DNA of 64,000 nucleotides. It comes from Cupriavidus sp. BIS7 (GTDB lineage: Bacteria > Pseudomonadota > Gammaproteobacteria > Burkholderiales > Burkholderiaceae). The notes under the pieces are model-generated. The model worked only from the letters and a program-made list of their open reading frames with translations, was not told where the DNA came from and made no database searches. Shown one piece after another: positions 27,136 through 35,084 of this stretch. The stretch spans positions 1-64,000 of the forward strand of contig NZ_ALOU01000001.1 of the NCBI RefSeq assembly GCF_000292345.1, read 5' to 3'. Made by a program: the position numbers and the translations under genes. How positions within the stretch are numbered: the first letter of the stretch is position 1; the number at the start of each line of letters is the position of its first letter.

Positions 27136-27603
27136 TATGGTGTCCTCCCTGTTTGAGACCGACGGGAGGATGCATGAGAAATATGGCAGGAAGATTACTG
27201 CTTGAATTATCGAAAAGACATTCGGATGCCAATCCAATTGGCAGCCATCCTGGCATGCAATGGTTACATCGCCATGGCAGGCATGCCGCACATCTGCACA
27301 TCCCGGGGCGGCTGGATGACACCAAAGAGACGCTTCAAACCTGCAACACCCGGGGCCAGTGCGCGGTGTCACTCACGCGCTCACGACCCACAAGTCCGCG
27401 TGCCATCGGCAGTGGCGCGCAATATGCGTGGCTACGGGCTTGCCCAGACTCCCGGGTTGCGTCCCCGTGGCACGCGCGAAGCCCGTGCCCAGCCGGAATC
27501 CGCTCCCAGGCCTTGAGCCACCGTCCGCGCGCCCGCTTGGGGCATCGTCCGCAACCCGGCACGGCGCCGACGGCGCCCGATCCATTCATGCCGGAGACTC
27601 AAA
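27136..27603. other. Intergenic region between the phosphatase operon and the GYD gene
   Basis: About 470 bases with divergent genes on each side. It must hold the phosphatase promoter, but no pair of Pho boxes or clear sigma-70 elements was recognised. Short open frames here look random and lack ribosome sites. Nothing else was seen. Confidence 0.5.
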
Positions 27604-27897
27604 ATGACCCGATATATCGTGCTGGCAAACTTCACCGACCAGGGCATCCGCACCGTCAAGGACACGACCAAGCGTGCCACCGCAGTACGCGAACTGGGCG
27701 TGCAATTTGGCGTGCAGGTCAAGGATATTTTCTGGACGCTCGGCGCGTATGACGTCGTCCTGACCCTGGAAGCGCAGGACGACACCGCCATGACCGCCTT
27801 TGGCCTGAGCGTCGGCGCGCTGGGCAATATCCACACGCAGACCTTGCGCGCATTCAACGCCGATGAAATGCAGGCCATCATCGGCAAGATGCGCTGA
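27604..27897 (+). CDS. GYD-domain protein
   Basis: 97 residues. The order MTRYIVLANFTDQGIRTVKD and then WTLGAYDVVLTLEAQDD matches the small GYD family, named for a conserved Gly-Tyr-Asp (here GAYD). The fold is related to dimeric alpha-beta barrels that bind small molecules; function is mostly unknown. No neighbours on the same strand are close enough to suggest an operon. Confidence 0.8.
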   Translation: MTRYIVLANFTDQGIRTVKDTTKRATAVRELGVQFGVQVKDIFWTLGAYDVVLTLEAQDDTAMTAFGLSVGALGNIHTQTLRAFNADEMQAIIGKMR

Positions 27898-28100
27898 GCT
27901 CTGCAGCAATCAAGGCGGTATTTGCCGGGGCCACGGCTCGCAGATGCCGCCTTTTTCAAGATGTCTACCGCCAGCCCGAATCGTCATGCGCGGACAAATG
28001 TAATAGGCCTGGCGAAATTGGAAACACAAGTTTACTCGCCGTACGGCCCGTGCCTTCTTAGACTTCCCCGAATCCAATCGGAAAGACAAGGAGGTTCAAG

Positions 28101-28541
28101 GTGGGATGGTTTCTCGTCACCGTCGCCCTGCCAGTGCTGGCGCCGATGATCTCGCTGATCTGCATGAAGGCCTTCCCACTCGCCATTCCCTCTGCTCAAT
28201 TGGGGTTAGTGAATCTGATCAAGGATGGACAACTGTGCTGGGCCGCGATCGGCTTCTGCACGTCCGCCCTTTACGAGATCGCAGCACCGTGTCCGCCCGG
28301 CGCGGGTGTAGCAGCAAACGCCCAGGGCTATCTGCACGGGATCCTGACCTTCATATTGGTACTGGCAAGCCTGTTCGCGGCATGCGGTGCGGTCCTTCCC
28401 CACACGGTCGGTTATGCGTTGGGGGTGCGTCGGCACGGCCGCTACAAGGTCCTGATGATGTCGATCGGGATCACCCTGCTGTCCGCGGGCTTGTATTCGT
28501 TGATTCATCTCGGCGCGTTTGCGCCTGACATCTGGAGATAG
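28101..28541 (+). CDS. Small membrane protein of unknown function (gene 1 of a pair)
   Basis: 146 residues starting at GTG 28101, supported by the ribosome site AAGGAGG 8-14 bases upstream. Four hydrophobic segments are visible: VTVALPVLAPMISLICM, LCWAAIGFCTSALYEIA, GILTFILVLASLFAACGAVL and VLMMSIGITLLSAGLYSLI. No family was recognised. The gene at 28544 starts 2 bases after its stop, so they are probably a unit. Confidence 0.65.
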   Translation: MGWFLVTVALPVLAPMISLICMKAFPLAIPSAQLGLVNLIKDGQLCWAAIGFCTSALYEIAAPCPPGAGVAANAQGYLHGILTFILVLASLFAACGAVLPHTVGYALGVRRHGRYKVLMMSIGITLLSAGLYSLIHLGAFAPDIWR

Positions 28542-28543
28542 GC

Positions 28544-28687
28544 ATGAGCAGTTGGCTGAAAGAACGATTTTCGGACCCGAACCGCGCGATGGACACGATC
28601 TGCGCATTTACTGGAGCATCCTGCGTCATCGTGTTCGTGCTGACGATGATTCTCCTGGTCATGGTCCGATTCGGCGGCAAGGTCTAA
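28544..28687 (+). CDS. Very small single-span membrane protein (gene 2 of the pair)
   Basis: 47 residues, MSSWLKERFSDPNRAM, then one hydrophobic helix (SCVIVFVLTMILLVMVRF) and a short basic tail. It lies 2 bases after the upstream gene, which suggests a small two-subunit membrane complex. No homologue is recognised. It ends where an inverted repeat begins. Confidence 0.5.
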   Translation: MSSWLKERFSDPNRAMDTICAFTGASCVIVFVLTMILLVMVRFGGKV

Positions 28688-28803
28688 GAGACACTATCAA
28701 AATGATTCTGGCGTCGTTGCGCGGCCTTGGCCAGACTACTTGTACTGTCTGCGGCCGCGCGCCTAGCCAGAACCGCTTCGCTTCATTTTCATAGCGTCTC
28801 TAA
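28685..28803. repeat. Inverted repeat with internal hairpin, possible dispersed element
   Basis: The ends AGAGACACTATCAAAATGA (28688-28706) and TCATTTTCATAGCGTCTCT (28783-28801) are inverted copies with 2 mismatches. Inside, GCGCGGCC and GGCCGCGC arms enclose GACTACTTGTACTGTC, which is itself close to a palindrome. The size (about 115 bases) and layout suggest a short mobile or REP-type element. The left end overlaps the stop of the gene before it. No transposase is present. Confidence 0.6.
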
Positions 28804-28964
28804 GTACACGACGGGCTGGGAGCTGGGCCGTAGGCCGCACGACTCCCCTGCGCGCTCAACTATTAGTCCCGCCTATCGACTGAATAACAATCGGGTCTTG
28901 GACGCTATAGGCAAGGAAGCGGATCATTCAGGGCATGGTTTTCCCCACCCGCCGGAGTTTTCTG

Positions 28965-29162
28965 ATGAAGTCCGCCCTGCTCGCCCTGTGTGGCGCAGCC
29001 TCCCTCCTTGGTTCGCTGTCGGCAGTTGCCGGCCCCGACTTTGCCGTGATCGAACGCGCACGGGCCGAGGCCCACAAACAGCAGCAGGCCACCCGCGCGG
29101 GCTGTGACACGGCTGCCGCAAGCGCGCCGAAGGCTGCGACCACCCCGTCCCAGGCGGGCTGA
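28965..29162 (+). CDS. Small exported protein of unknown function
   Basis: 65 residues from the ATG at 28965, or 75 from the ATG at 28935 with a basic MVFPTRRSF start. A clear signal peptide (LLALCGAASLLGSLSAVAG) leads to a short mature peptide rich in Ala, Glu and Gln (IERARAEAHKQQQATRAG) with one Cys. It probably ends in the periplasm. No family was recognised. Confidence 0.5.
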   Translation: MKSALLALCGAASLLGSLSAVAGPDFAVIERARAEAHKQQQATRAGCDTAAASAPKAATTPSQAG

Positions 29163-29200
29163 CCTTACTCCGATCTACCTGCCGGCCGCGCGGCCAACGG

Positions 29201-29223
29201 CAGCCTCCCCCAAGGGGGCTGCA
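29201..29223. terminator. GC-rich hairpin after the small exported protein
   Basis: GCAGCC-T-CCCCC pairs with GGGGGCTGC over a 2-base loop. No T-tract follows on either strand, so terminator action is uncertain. Confidence 0.35.
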
Positions 29224-29333
29224 TAGTCGGAATCGGATTTCCTCATGTCGCCTCACGAAAACATTCACTTCGGCAGGCGACGACGTTCGGTGAAGATCGA
29301 GCATCTTGACCGCACTTGGGGAACGCGCGCGCC

Positions 29334-30389
29334 ATGGGAGTCTGCGGCGGAAAATTCGGCTGCACTCTTGCAAGCTGGCTGGCCGGCGCCATCCTTGGCT
29401 ACCTGCCGCTATCCGTCCATGCGTGGACCGCAGGCGGCAGCGGCGGCGCGGCCGCCGCGACGGCATCGCCTGACACGCAGTCTGGCCCGTACCGGGGCAT
29501 CGTCGGGCCAGTTGGCAGCACCGAAACCCCACCGGCCGAACCTGCCCAATGGGATCGGGCGCTGCCATTCTTTGCGCAGCGTGTTGTGGACAAGGGCTAC
29601 AACCTGCCCAACCCCTATGACATCGGCTACTCCTACTACAACGGCTACCAGCGCTACCAGCTAAGCGACCTGGCGGTATCTGCCAGCAACAACCCGCTAC
29701 GCCCCGCGAACTTCGTCCAGTTCCAGCAATCCCGTATTCGCAACGTATCGAACCAGGTGCAAGTGGGCGCCTGGCTGTTCCCGTTCATGAACGTGTACGG
29801 CATCGTTGGCAATGTGGAAGGCAGCGGCTCGATCGATATCAGCTTCTCGTCGCTGGCTGACCTGGAACGATTCTTCGGCATAAACGTAGGTTGCGCCGGA
29901 CGCCGGCCCGGCCCGAACTGCAGCAAGCCAATCAAGCTGCCGACCCAGCAGGCCAACTACAGCGGCCACACCTACGGCGGCGGTTTCACGCTGGTCGGCA
30001 CCTACAAGCAGCTCTTCTTCTCGCTGCCCGTCACGTACACGGTGGCCGATATCACGATGTCCGAGACGCCGGTCAAGTCGATCAACATCGGCCCGCGCGT
30101 TGGCTGGAACATCCGGCTCGGACATGGCCTGGGTCTGCTGACACCTTATGTCGGCGCCACGTACTTCCACACGCACGCAACGATCACGGGGCATTTCGAC
30201 GTGCCGCTACCCGACAGCGGCGGCCAGACCAGCCGCCTCAACTATCAGATCGGCGAGCAGGTTGCGGGTTACTGGAGCGGGTCCTTTGGGGCGAGCTGGA
30301 CGATAAATCGCAGCTTCGGCGTACTGCTTGAGGTCGGTTACGGCTATAACCGGAACAATGTGATTGCCACCGGGTTCCTTCGGTTCTGA
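29334..30389 (+). CDS. Outer-membrane beta-barrel protein of unknown function
   Basis: 351 residues from the ATG at 29334 (a TTG at 29316 extends the frame). A signal with LAGAILGYLPLSVHAW precedes the mature chain. The polar/hydrophobic alternation typical of beta-strands runs through the protein (for example VQVGAWLFPFMNVYGIVG and FGASWTINRSFGVLLEVGYG), and it ends in NVIATGFLRF with a terminal Phe, the outer-membrane signature. A loop with two cysteines (GCAGRRPGPNCSKP) may carry a disulphide. The second barrel gene starts 2 bases later. Confidence 0.75.
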   Translation: MGVCGGKFGCTLASWLAGAILGYLPLSVHAWTAGGSGGAAAATASPDTQSGPYRGIVGPVGSTETPPAEPAQWDRALPFFAQRVVDKGYNLPNPYDIGYSYYNGYQRYQLSDLAVSASNNPLRPANFVQFQQSRIRNVSNQVQVGAWLFPFMNVYGIVGNVEGSGSIDISFSSLADLERFFGINVGCAGRRPGPNCSKPIKLPTQQANYSGHTYGGGFTLVGTYKQLFFSLPVTYTVADITMSETPVKSINIGPRVGWNIRLGHGLGLLTPYVGATYFHTHATITGHFDVPLPDSGGQTSRLNYQIGEQVAGYWSGSFGASWTINRSFGVLLEVGYGYNRNNVIATGFLRF

Positions 30390-30391
30390 CG

Positions 30392-31549
30392 ATGATGCGC
30401 ACGTCGCTTCTCATCACGTTCGGCTTTGCCCTTGCCGCCACACACGTCGCTGCGATCGCGGCTGCGCAATCGAGCGAACCGGAGCACACAAGCTGGATCG
30501 ACAACGTGCTCAACAAACTCGGTGCGTCGAAGGAAGTGGACCTGAGCCACGGCATCGACTGGGGCGTGCTGCCGGGTCCGTTCTACAACCCCGAGATGGG
30601 CTTTGGCATCGGCGCCGCGGCCATTGGCCTGTACAAACCCAAGAATGCCGAAGACGCAACGCAGCTTTCCACGATCAACTTGCACGGGTTCCTCACCACC
30701 ACCGGCGCAGTGGGAGTTGGCGTGGACAACAACACGTTCTTTGCCGACGACAGCTACCGCTTCGTGTTCTCCGGCGCACTGATCAACATGCCGACGTCAT
30801 ATTGGGGAATCGGCTACAACAACGCGATCAACGACGCCAACAAGGAGGGCTACACCCATCGCGGCGTGGTGGTGCAGCCCAGGGTCATGCTGCGCGTCCG
30901 GCCCAACACCTATATTGGCGGCGGCATCGATTTCGAGTATGACGACGCGGCACAACTGGAGCGCGGTGCAAGCAGCGCGCTGGCCACCGACCCGCACGGC
31001 ACGCGCGTTCTCAGCAGCGGCCTGACCGCGCATTTCTCGTACGACACGCGCGACTTTCTGCCCAACCCATATTCCGGACAGGCCCTGCTGCTCAACGGCA
31101 CGCTCTACCGGCGCGCGTTTGGCAGCGACACCGACTTCGAATCGCTGGAGCTTACCTATGACCGGTACTTCCGCATGCGCGAGCGCGATGTGCTGGCATT
31201 CGACATCTATGGAAAGTTCAGCTGGGGCGATGTGCCCTGGAGCATGATGTCGAATCTCGGCGACAACAAGCACATGCGCGGCTACTTCATGGGCCAGTAT
31301 CGCGACAAGGCCATGCTGACCGCGCAGGTTGAATACCGCTGGCATATCGCAGGCCGGCAAGGCATGGTCTTCTGGCTCGCCACCGGCGCCATCGCCGGCA
31401 ACCCCGGCGCGTTGACGTCAGCCCACTGGCTGCCGAACGGAGGCGTGGGCTACCGCTTCGAGTTCAAGCCGCGCGTCAATGTACGTTTCGATGTCGGCGT
31501 TGGCCGCCAGACGAGGGGCGCCTACTTCCAGATCAACGAAGCGTTCTGA
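30392..31549 (+). CDS. BamA/surface-antigen-type outer-membrane barrel without POTRA domains
   Basis: 385 residues. A signal peptide (ending IAAAQSS) and a 20-residue spacer lead straight into barrel strands. The pattern includes FNPEMGFGIG-like PFYNPEMGFGIGAAAIGLY, SYDTRDFLPNPYSGQALLLN, and near the end GVGYRFEFKPRVNVRFDVGV, which resembles the bacterial surface antigen (D15/BamA) barrel; it ends in EAF. BamA and TamA carry N-terminal POTRA domains that this protein lacks, so it is not a general assembly factor. It forms an operon with the barrel just upstream. Function unknown. Confidence 0.75.
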   Translation: MMRTSLLITFGFALAATHVAAIAAAQSSEPEHTSWIDNVLNKLGASKEVDLSHGIDWGVLPGPFYNPEMGFGIGAAAIGLYKPKNAEDATQLSTINLHGFLTTTGAVGVGVDNNTFFADDSYRFVFSGALINMPTSYWGIGYNNAINDANKEGYTHRGVVVQPRVMLRVRPNTYIGGGIDFEYDDAAQLERGASSALATDPHGTRVLSSGLTAHFSYDTRDFLPNPYSGQALLLNGTLYRRAFGSDTDFESLELTYDRYFRMRERDVLAFDIYGKFSWGDVPWSMMSNLGDNKHMRGYFMGQYRDKAMLTAQVEYRWHIAGRQGMVFWLATGAIAGNPGALTSAHWLPNGGVGYRFEFKPRVNVRFDVGVGRQTRGAYFQINEAF

Positions 31550-31566
31550 TCACGGCAAGAAAAAAA

Positions 31567-31590
31567 GCCACGGCCCTTGCAGGCCGCGGC
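31567..31590. terminator. Weak terminator-like hairpin after the barrel pair
   Basis: GCCACGGCC pairs with GGCCGCGGC over a 6-base loop, with one mismatch. A run of A lies just before it, which would be a T-tract only for minus-strand transcripts. Its role for the plus-strand barrel genes is uncertain. Confidence 0.35.
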
Positions 31591-31935
31591 GTGTCAATCA
31601 GCCGGTCCACGCGACACCCACAATGTCGCCCGTTGCACCCCATTTCTGGTTTGACCGGCTTGTCCTTTCATGGCAGAGGAAAACGCCACGCAGCGAATCG
31701 TATTGAGGATTCATGACTTCCCGGTGACAGGTTGTCCTGACAATTGGCCATGAGTCGGCCTGCCCTGCCGGACCTGCTGTGGCAAAAATCACACGACTGC
31801 AGCCGCCTGCCGCGAATACGTACCGCATTAACGCGAGAAACGCGAGAAACCCGGGCCAGTCGCGAATATGTATTCTTTAGCCTATTGAAGTGGCCCATCA
31901 AGACGGCTAAGGTTCAGCGCATAATAATTTCCACG

Positions 31936-31965
31936 GCAATATATGTTGACCAGAACATATATTGC
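31936..31965. promoter_or_regulatory. Perfect 12-base inverted repeat, candidate operator
   Basis: GCAATATATGTT (31936-31947) and AACATATATTGC (31954-31965) are perfect inverted copies with a 6-base spacer. The AT-rich arms differ from the GC-rich surroundings. It lies about 310 bases upstream of the OFA transporter. A dimeric regulator is likely; which one is unknown. Confidence 0.5.
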
Positions 31966-32273
31966 TCGCCCCGATCGGAAAAAGAATGAGCCATTCCATT
32001 ATGGGACGCCCTGCGTCTCCAGCCGTCCTGATTGCCGGACCCGTGTGGTCCTGCCCTTGCGTGCCGCCGTGCGCGCTCGTTCCCGCTTTCGTTTTGTAGC
32101 AATCGTCGACAAGTCCGGGCACAAAATCCTGATGAAAGCCCGGTGCGTCGACACTTCTGGGGGCAACCCGACCACGGCGTGACGGGGTCAACCGGCTGGG
32201 CCACCCAGACCCGCCGGGCGCGCCATGCTTCACGTGGAAGGATTGCCCAGGACCCTCGTCTGGAGACCACTCA

Positions 32274-33698
32274 ATGAGCAGTGTGATAAATGATGGCGGC
32301 AACCCGGCTTACGGGCAGGCGCCGTTCTTTTCCAAGGAAGCAACTTACGCCAAACCGGGATTTTCCCGCTGGATGGTTCCGCCTGCAGCACTGGCGGTTC
32401 ATCTCTGCATCGGCCAGGCCTATGCCTTCTCGGTTTTCAATGCCCCGCTTTCCAAGATCATCGGCATCACCGAATCCGCGCCCGATGACTGGAAACTGAC
32501 GACCCTGGGCTGGATTTTTTCGCTGGCGATATTCTTCCTCGGCATTTCCGCCGCATTTGCCGGCAAATGGCTGGAACGCGTGGGACCGCGCAAGACGATG
32601 TTCACGGCCGCCTGCTGCTTCGGTGGTGGCTTCCTGATCTCCGCACTGGGCGTCTACACGCATCAGATCGTCCTGCTCTACCTTGGCTACGGCGTGCTCG
32701 GCGGCATCGGCCTGGGGCTGGGGTATGTGTCGCCCGTGTCCACGCTGATCCGCTGGTTCCCGGACCGCCGCGGCATGGCCACCGGCATGGCCATCATGGG
32801 CTTCGGCGGCGGCGCAATGATTGCCGCGCCGCTGTCCGTGGCATTGATGAACTACTTCAAGACCGCAACGTCCGTGGGCGTGACCCAGACTTTCGTGGTC
32901 ATGGGCATTGGATACTTCATCTCGATGACGATCGGCTCGCTGGCCATCCGCATCCCCGCACCTGGCTGGAAGCCGGCCGGCTGGACGCCGCCAGTCACCG
33001 CCAGCAAGATGATCACGCGTAACCATGTGCATATCGACCAGGCCCTGAAGACGCCCCAGTTCTACCTGCTGTGGCTGGTGCTGTTCCTGAACGTCACGGC
33101 CGGTATCGGCGTGCTTGGACAGGCTTCGCTGATGATTCAGGAAAGCTTCAAGGGCAGCGTAAGCGCGGCGGCAGCAGCCGGCTTCGTGGGCCTGCTGTCG
33201 CTGTTCAACATGGGCGGCCGCTTTTTCTGGGCTTCGTCGTCCGACTGGATCGGCCGCAAGAACACCTATTTCGTGTTCTTCGCGCTGGGCGCCGTGCTGT
33301 ACTGGGTCGTGCCGCAGCTGGGCGCCAGCGGCAACATTGCGCTGTTCGTGCTGGCCTACTGCGTCATCATGTCGATGTACGGCGGCGGCTTTGCCACGAT
33401 TCCGGCCTATCTGGCCGACATGTTCGGCACCGCCTTCGTGGGCGGCATCCACGGCCGGCTGCTGACGGCCTGGGCTGCTGCCGGTATTGCCGGCCCGGTA
33501 CTGGTGAACTACATCCGCGAATACCAGGTGGCGCATGGCGTGACCGGCGCGGCCGCCTACAGCATGACGCTGCACATCATGGCCGCACTGCTCGTGATCG
33601 GCTTCATCTGCAACCTTCTGGTGGCACGCGTCAGCGAAAAGCACCATATGAACGAAGCCGACGCGTCTGCACTTGCCGGCGCCGGCGCTGCCCACTAA
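32274..33698 (+). CDS. OFA-family MFS transporter (oxalate/formate antiporter type)
   Basis: 474 residues with about 12 membrane helices. It resembles the OxlT branch: the first helix region AALAVHLCIGQAYAFSVFNA, followed by the family loop motif GKWLERVGPRKTM, LGYVSPVSTLIRWFPDRRGM and FGTAFVGGIHGRLLTAWA. Members exchange small carboxylates such as oxalate for formate across the inner membrane; the substrate here is not known. The start follows a GGAG site. A 45-residue gene begins 15 bases downstream and may encode a partner subunit. No frc or oxc genes for oxalate breakdown are in the window. Confidence 0.85.
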   Translation: MSSVINDGGNPAYGQAPFFSKEATYAKPGFSRWMVPPAALAVHLCIGQAYAFSVFNAPLSKIIGITESAPDDWKLTTLGWIFSLAIFFLGISAAFAGKWLERVGPRKTMFTAACCFGGGFLISALGVYTHQIVLLYLGYGVLGGIGLGLGYVSPVSTLIRWFPDRRGMATGMAIMGFGGGAMIAAPLSVALMNYFKTATSVGVTQTFVVMGIGYFISMTIGSLAIRIPAPGWKPAGWTPPVTASKMITRNHVHIDQALKTPQFYLLWLVLFLNVTAGIGVLGQASLMIQESFKGSVSAAAAAGFVGLLSLFNMGGRFFWASSSDWIGRKNTYFVFFALGAVLYWVVPQLGASGNIALFVLAYCVIMSMYGGGFATIPAYLADMFGTAFVGGIHGRLLTAWAAAGIAGPVLVNYIREYQVAHGVTGAAAYSMTLHIMAALLVIGFICNLLVARVSEKHHMNEADASALAGAGAAH

Positions 33699-33713
33699 CA
33701 CCCCACGAAAGCC

Positions 33714-33851
33714 ATGCACATGGACAACCAACAAGTGACGGCCCAATCGACCAACAAGGGCTTGCTGGCCATCTTCTGGCTGTACGTACTTGTACCGCTG
33801 GTCTGGGGCGTCTCCAACACGATCACCCAGGCGCTGAAGCTGTTCCACTGA
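33714..33851 (+). CDS. Small single-span membrane protein, likely partner of the OFA transporter
   Basis: 45 residues, MHMDNQQVTAQSTNKG then one hydrophobic helix (LLAIFWLYVLVPLVWGVSNT) and a short tail ending KLFH. It starts 15 bases after the transporter stop and lies before a strong terminator, so it is co-transcribed. Small subunits next to MFS transporters of this kind have been annotated in related genera; that recollection was not checked here. It is too short for most gene finders but has a start, a stop, and a clean membrane pattern. Confidence 0.6.
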   Translation: MHMDNQQVTAQSTNKGLLAIFWLYVLVPLVWGVSNTITQALKLFH

Positions 33852-33882
33852 TCGCTCCACCGAGCGCCACCGCCACATCAGC

Positions 33883-33912
33883 AAGGCCACCTTCGGGTGG
33901 CCTTGTTCTTTC
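33883..33912 (+). terminator. Rho-independent terminator of the OFA transporter unit
   Basis: AAGGCCACC (33883-33891) pairs with GGTGGCCTT (33896-33904) over a TTCG tetraloop, followed by GTTCTTTC. It lies 31 bases after the small partner gene, which sets the end of that transcript. Confidence 0.88.
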
Positions 33913-34038
33913 AATGGCCAATGGCGGAACGCCGCATTCCACGCACGCGGCTTGCGTATCGGCGGCGGCTTCATACACTTGTCGGGTTGCCCTGTCTGTC
34001 ACCGGACAGGTTCCTCGTCCACTGGAAATGGAGTTGCC

Positions 34039-34833
34039 ATGAACATCGATCTGTCGGGCAAGACCGCCCTGGTTACCGGCTCCACCGCCGGCATCGGCTT
34101 TGCCGCGCTGCGCGGCCTGGCCGGTTCGGGCGCGCATGTGATCGTCAGCGGCCGCAGCCAGGCGTCTGTCGACAAGGCAATCGCTTCGCTGAAGACATCC
34201 GTACCGGGCGCACAAGTCACCGGCTTTGCGGGTGATCTGACCGACGCCACCGTCTGCGAGACGCTCGTCAACACCCATCCCGCCGTCGATATCCTCGTCA
34301 ACAATCTCGGCATCTTCGAACCAAAGGACTTCTTCGATATCCCGGACAGCGATTGGACGCGCTTCTTCGAAGTCAACGTGCTGACCGGCGTGCGGCTCTC
34401 GCGCGCCTACGCCAGGGGCATGGCCGACCGCAAATGGGGCCGCATCGTTTTCATTGCCTCTGAGTCCGGCATCAACATTCCGGTGGAGATGATCCACTAC
34501 GGATTCACCAAGACCGCGCAACTGGCCGTATCGCGCGGATTGGCCAAGCGGCTGGCTGGCACCGGTGTGACGGTGAACGCCGTACTGCCCGGGCCAACGC
34601 TTTCGGAAGGCGTGACGGCCATGCTCAAGGATGAGATCGCGAAGACCGGCAAGAGCGCCGAGGAAGTGGCGGCGGAATTCGTCAAGGCACATCGCGCAAC
34701 GTCGATCATCCAGCGCGCGGCCACCGTCGATGAAGTGGCCAACATGATCGTCTACGTCTGCTCGACACAGGCTTCGGCCACGACCGGCGCGGCATTGCGT
34801 GTCGATGGCGGCGTGGTGGATACGATCATGTGA
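34039..34833 (+). CDS. Short-chain dehydrogenase/reductase (SDR)
   Basis: 264 residues. The cofactor motif TGSTAGIG lies at residues 14-21 (TGxxxGIG); the NAG-type motif is replaced by VNNLGIF; the catalytic Ser is in FIASESG and the YxxxK pair is YGFTK. These define an NAD(P)H-dependent classical SDR. The C-terminus reads ATTGAALRVDGGVV. Its substrate is unknown. It stands alone between a terminator and the carboxylase gene 250 bases downstream. Confidence 0.88.
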   Translation: MNIDLSGKTALVTGSTAGIGFAALRGLAGSGAHVIVSGRSQASVDKAIASLKTSVPGAQVTGFAGDLTDATVCETLVNTHPAVDILVNNLGIFEPKDFFDIPDSDWTRFFEVNVLTGVRLSRAYARGMADRKWGRIVFIASESGINIPVEMIHYGFTKTAQLAVSRGLAKRLAGTGVTVNAVLPGPTLSEGVTAMLKDEIAKTGKSAEEVAAEFVKAHRATSIIQRAATVDEVANMIVYVCSTQASATTGAALRVDGGVVDTIM

Positions 34834-35084
34834 AACGCCCCGGCTGCGCAGACGCCAGCCGCATGCCGATGAACAAGCAGCCGCACGGACCACCGGCACG
34901 TACGGCGTTTCATCGCTGCGGCGCAGCAGATGGGATACCGCAGCACGACCTGAGCCTCAGCTATAGAGGCGATGCATGGCCGCCATGAAACTTGCGCCAT
35001 GGGCTCATGCGGCGTGCCGCCTGCGCCGTACATTCTGGCTTGCATCCCGTCGATGCCGCTTCAACATTCCACGGAATCGAGCCA

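Larger units (their letters stand above)
31550..32273. other. Long intergenic region before the OFA transporter
   Basis: About 720 bases without a convincing gene. It contains a hairpin near its left end, an AT-richer middle, and a perfect 12-base inverted repeat at 31936-31965. Open frames on both strands are short and lack ribosome sites. The AT-rich centre and inverted repeat suggest the main control region of the transporter gene at 32274. Confidence 0.5.

Noticed and set aside
27136-27603. Small plus- and minus-strand open frames in this gap
   Set aside because: They lack ribosome sites, overlap each other, and have no recognisable sequence pattern.
29201-29223. Full rho-independent terminator
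   Set aside because: The hairpin is strong but has no T-tract on either strand, so it is listed only with low confidence.
32271-33974. 567-codon minus-strand frame opposite the OFA transporter
   Set aside because: Antisense to a full-length transporter and the small gene after it; low-complexity His/Gln/Arg composition and no domain.
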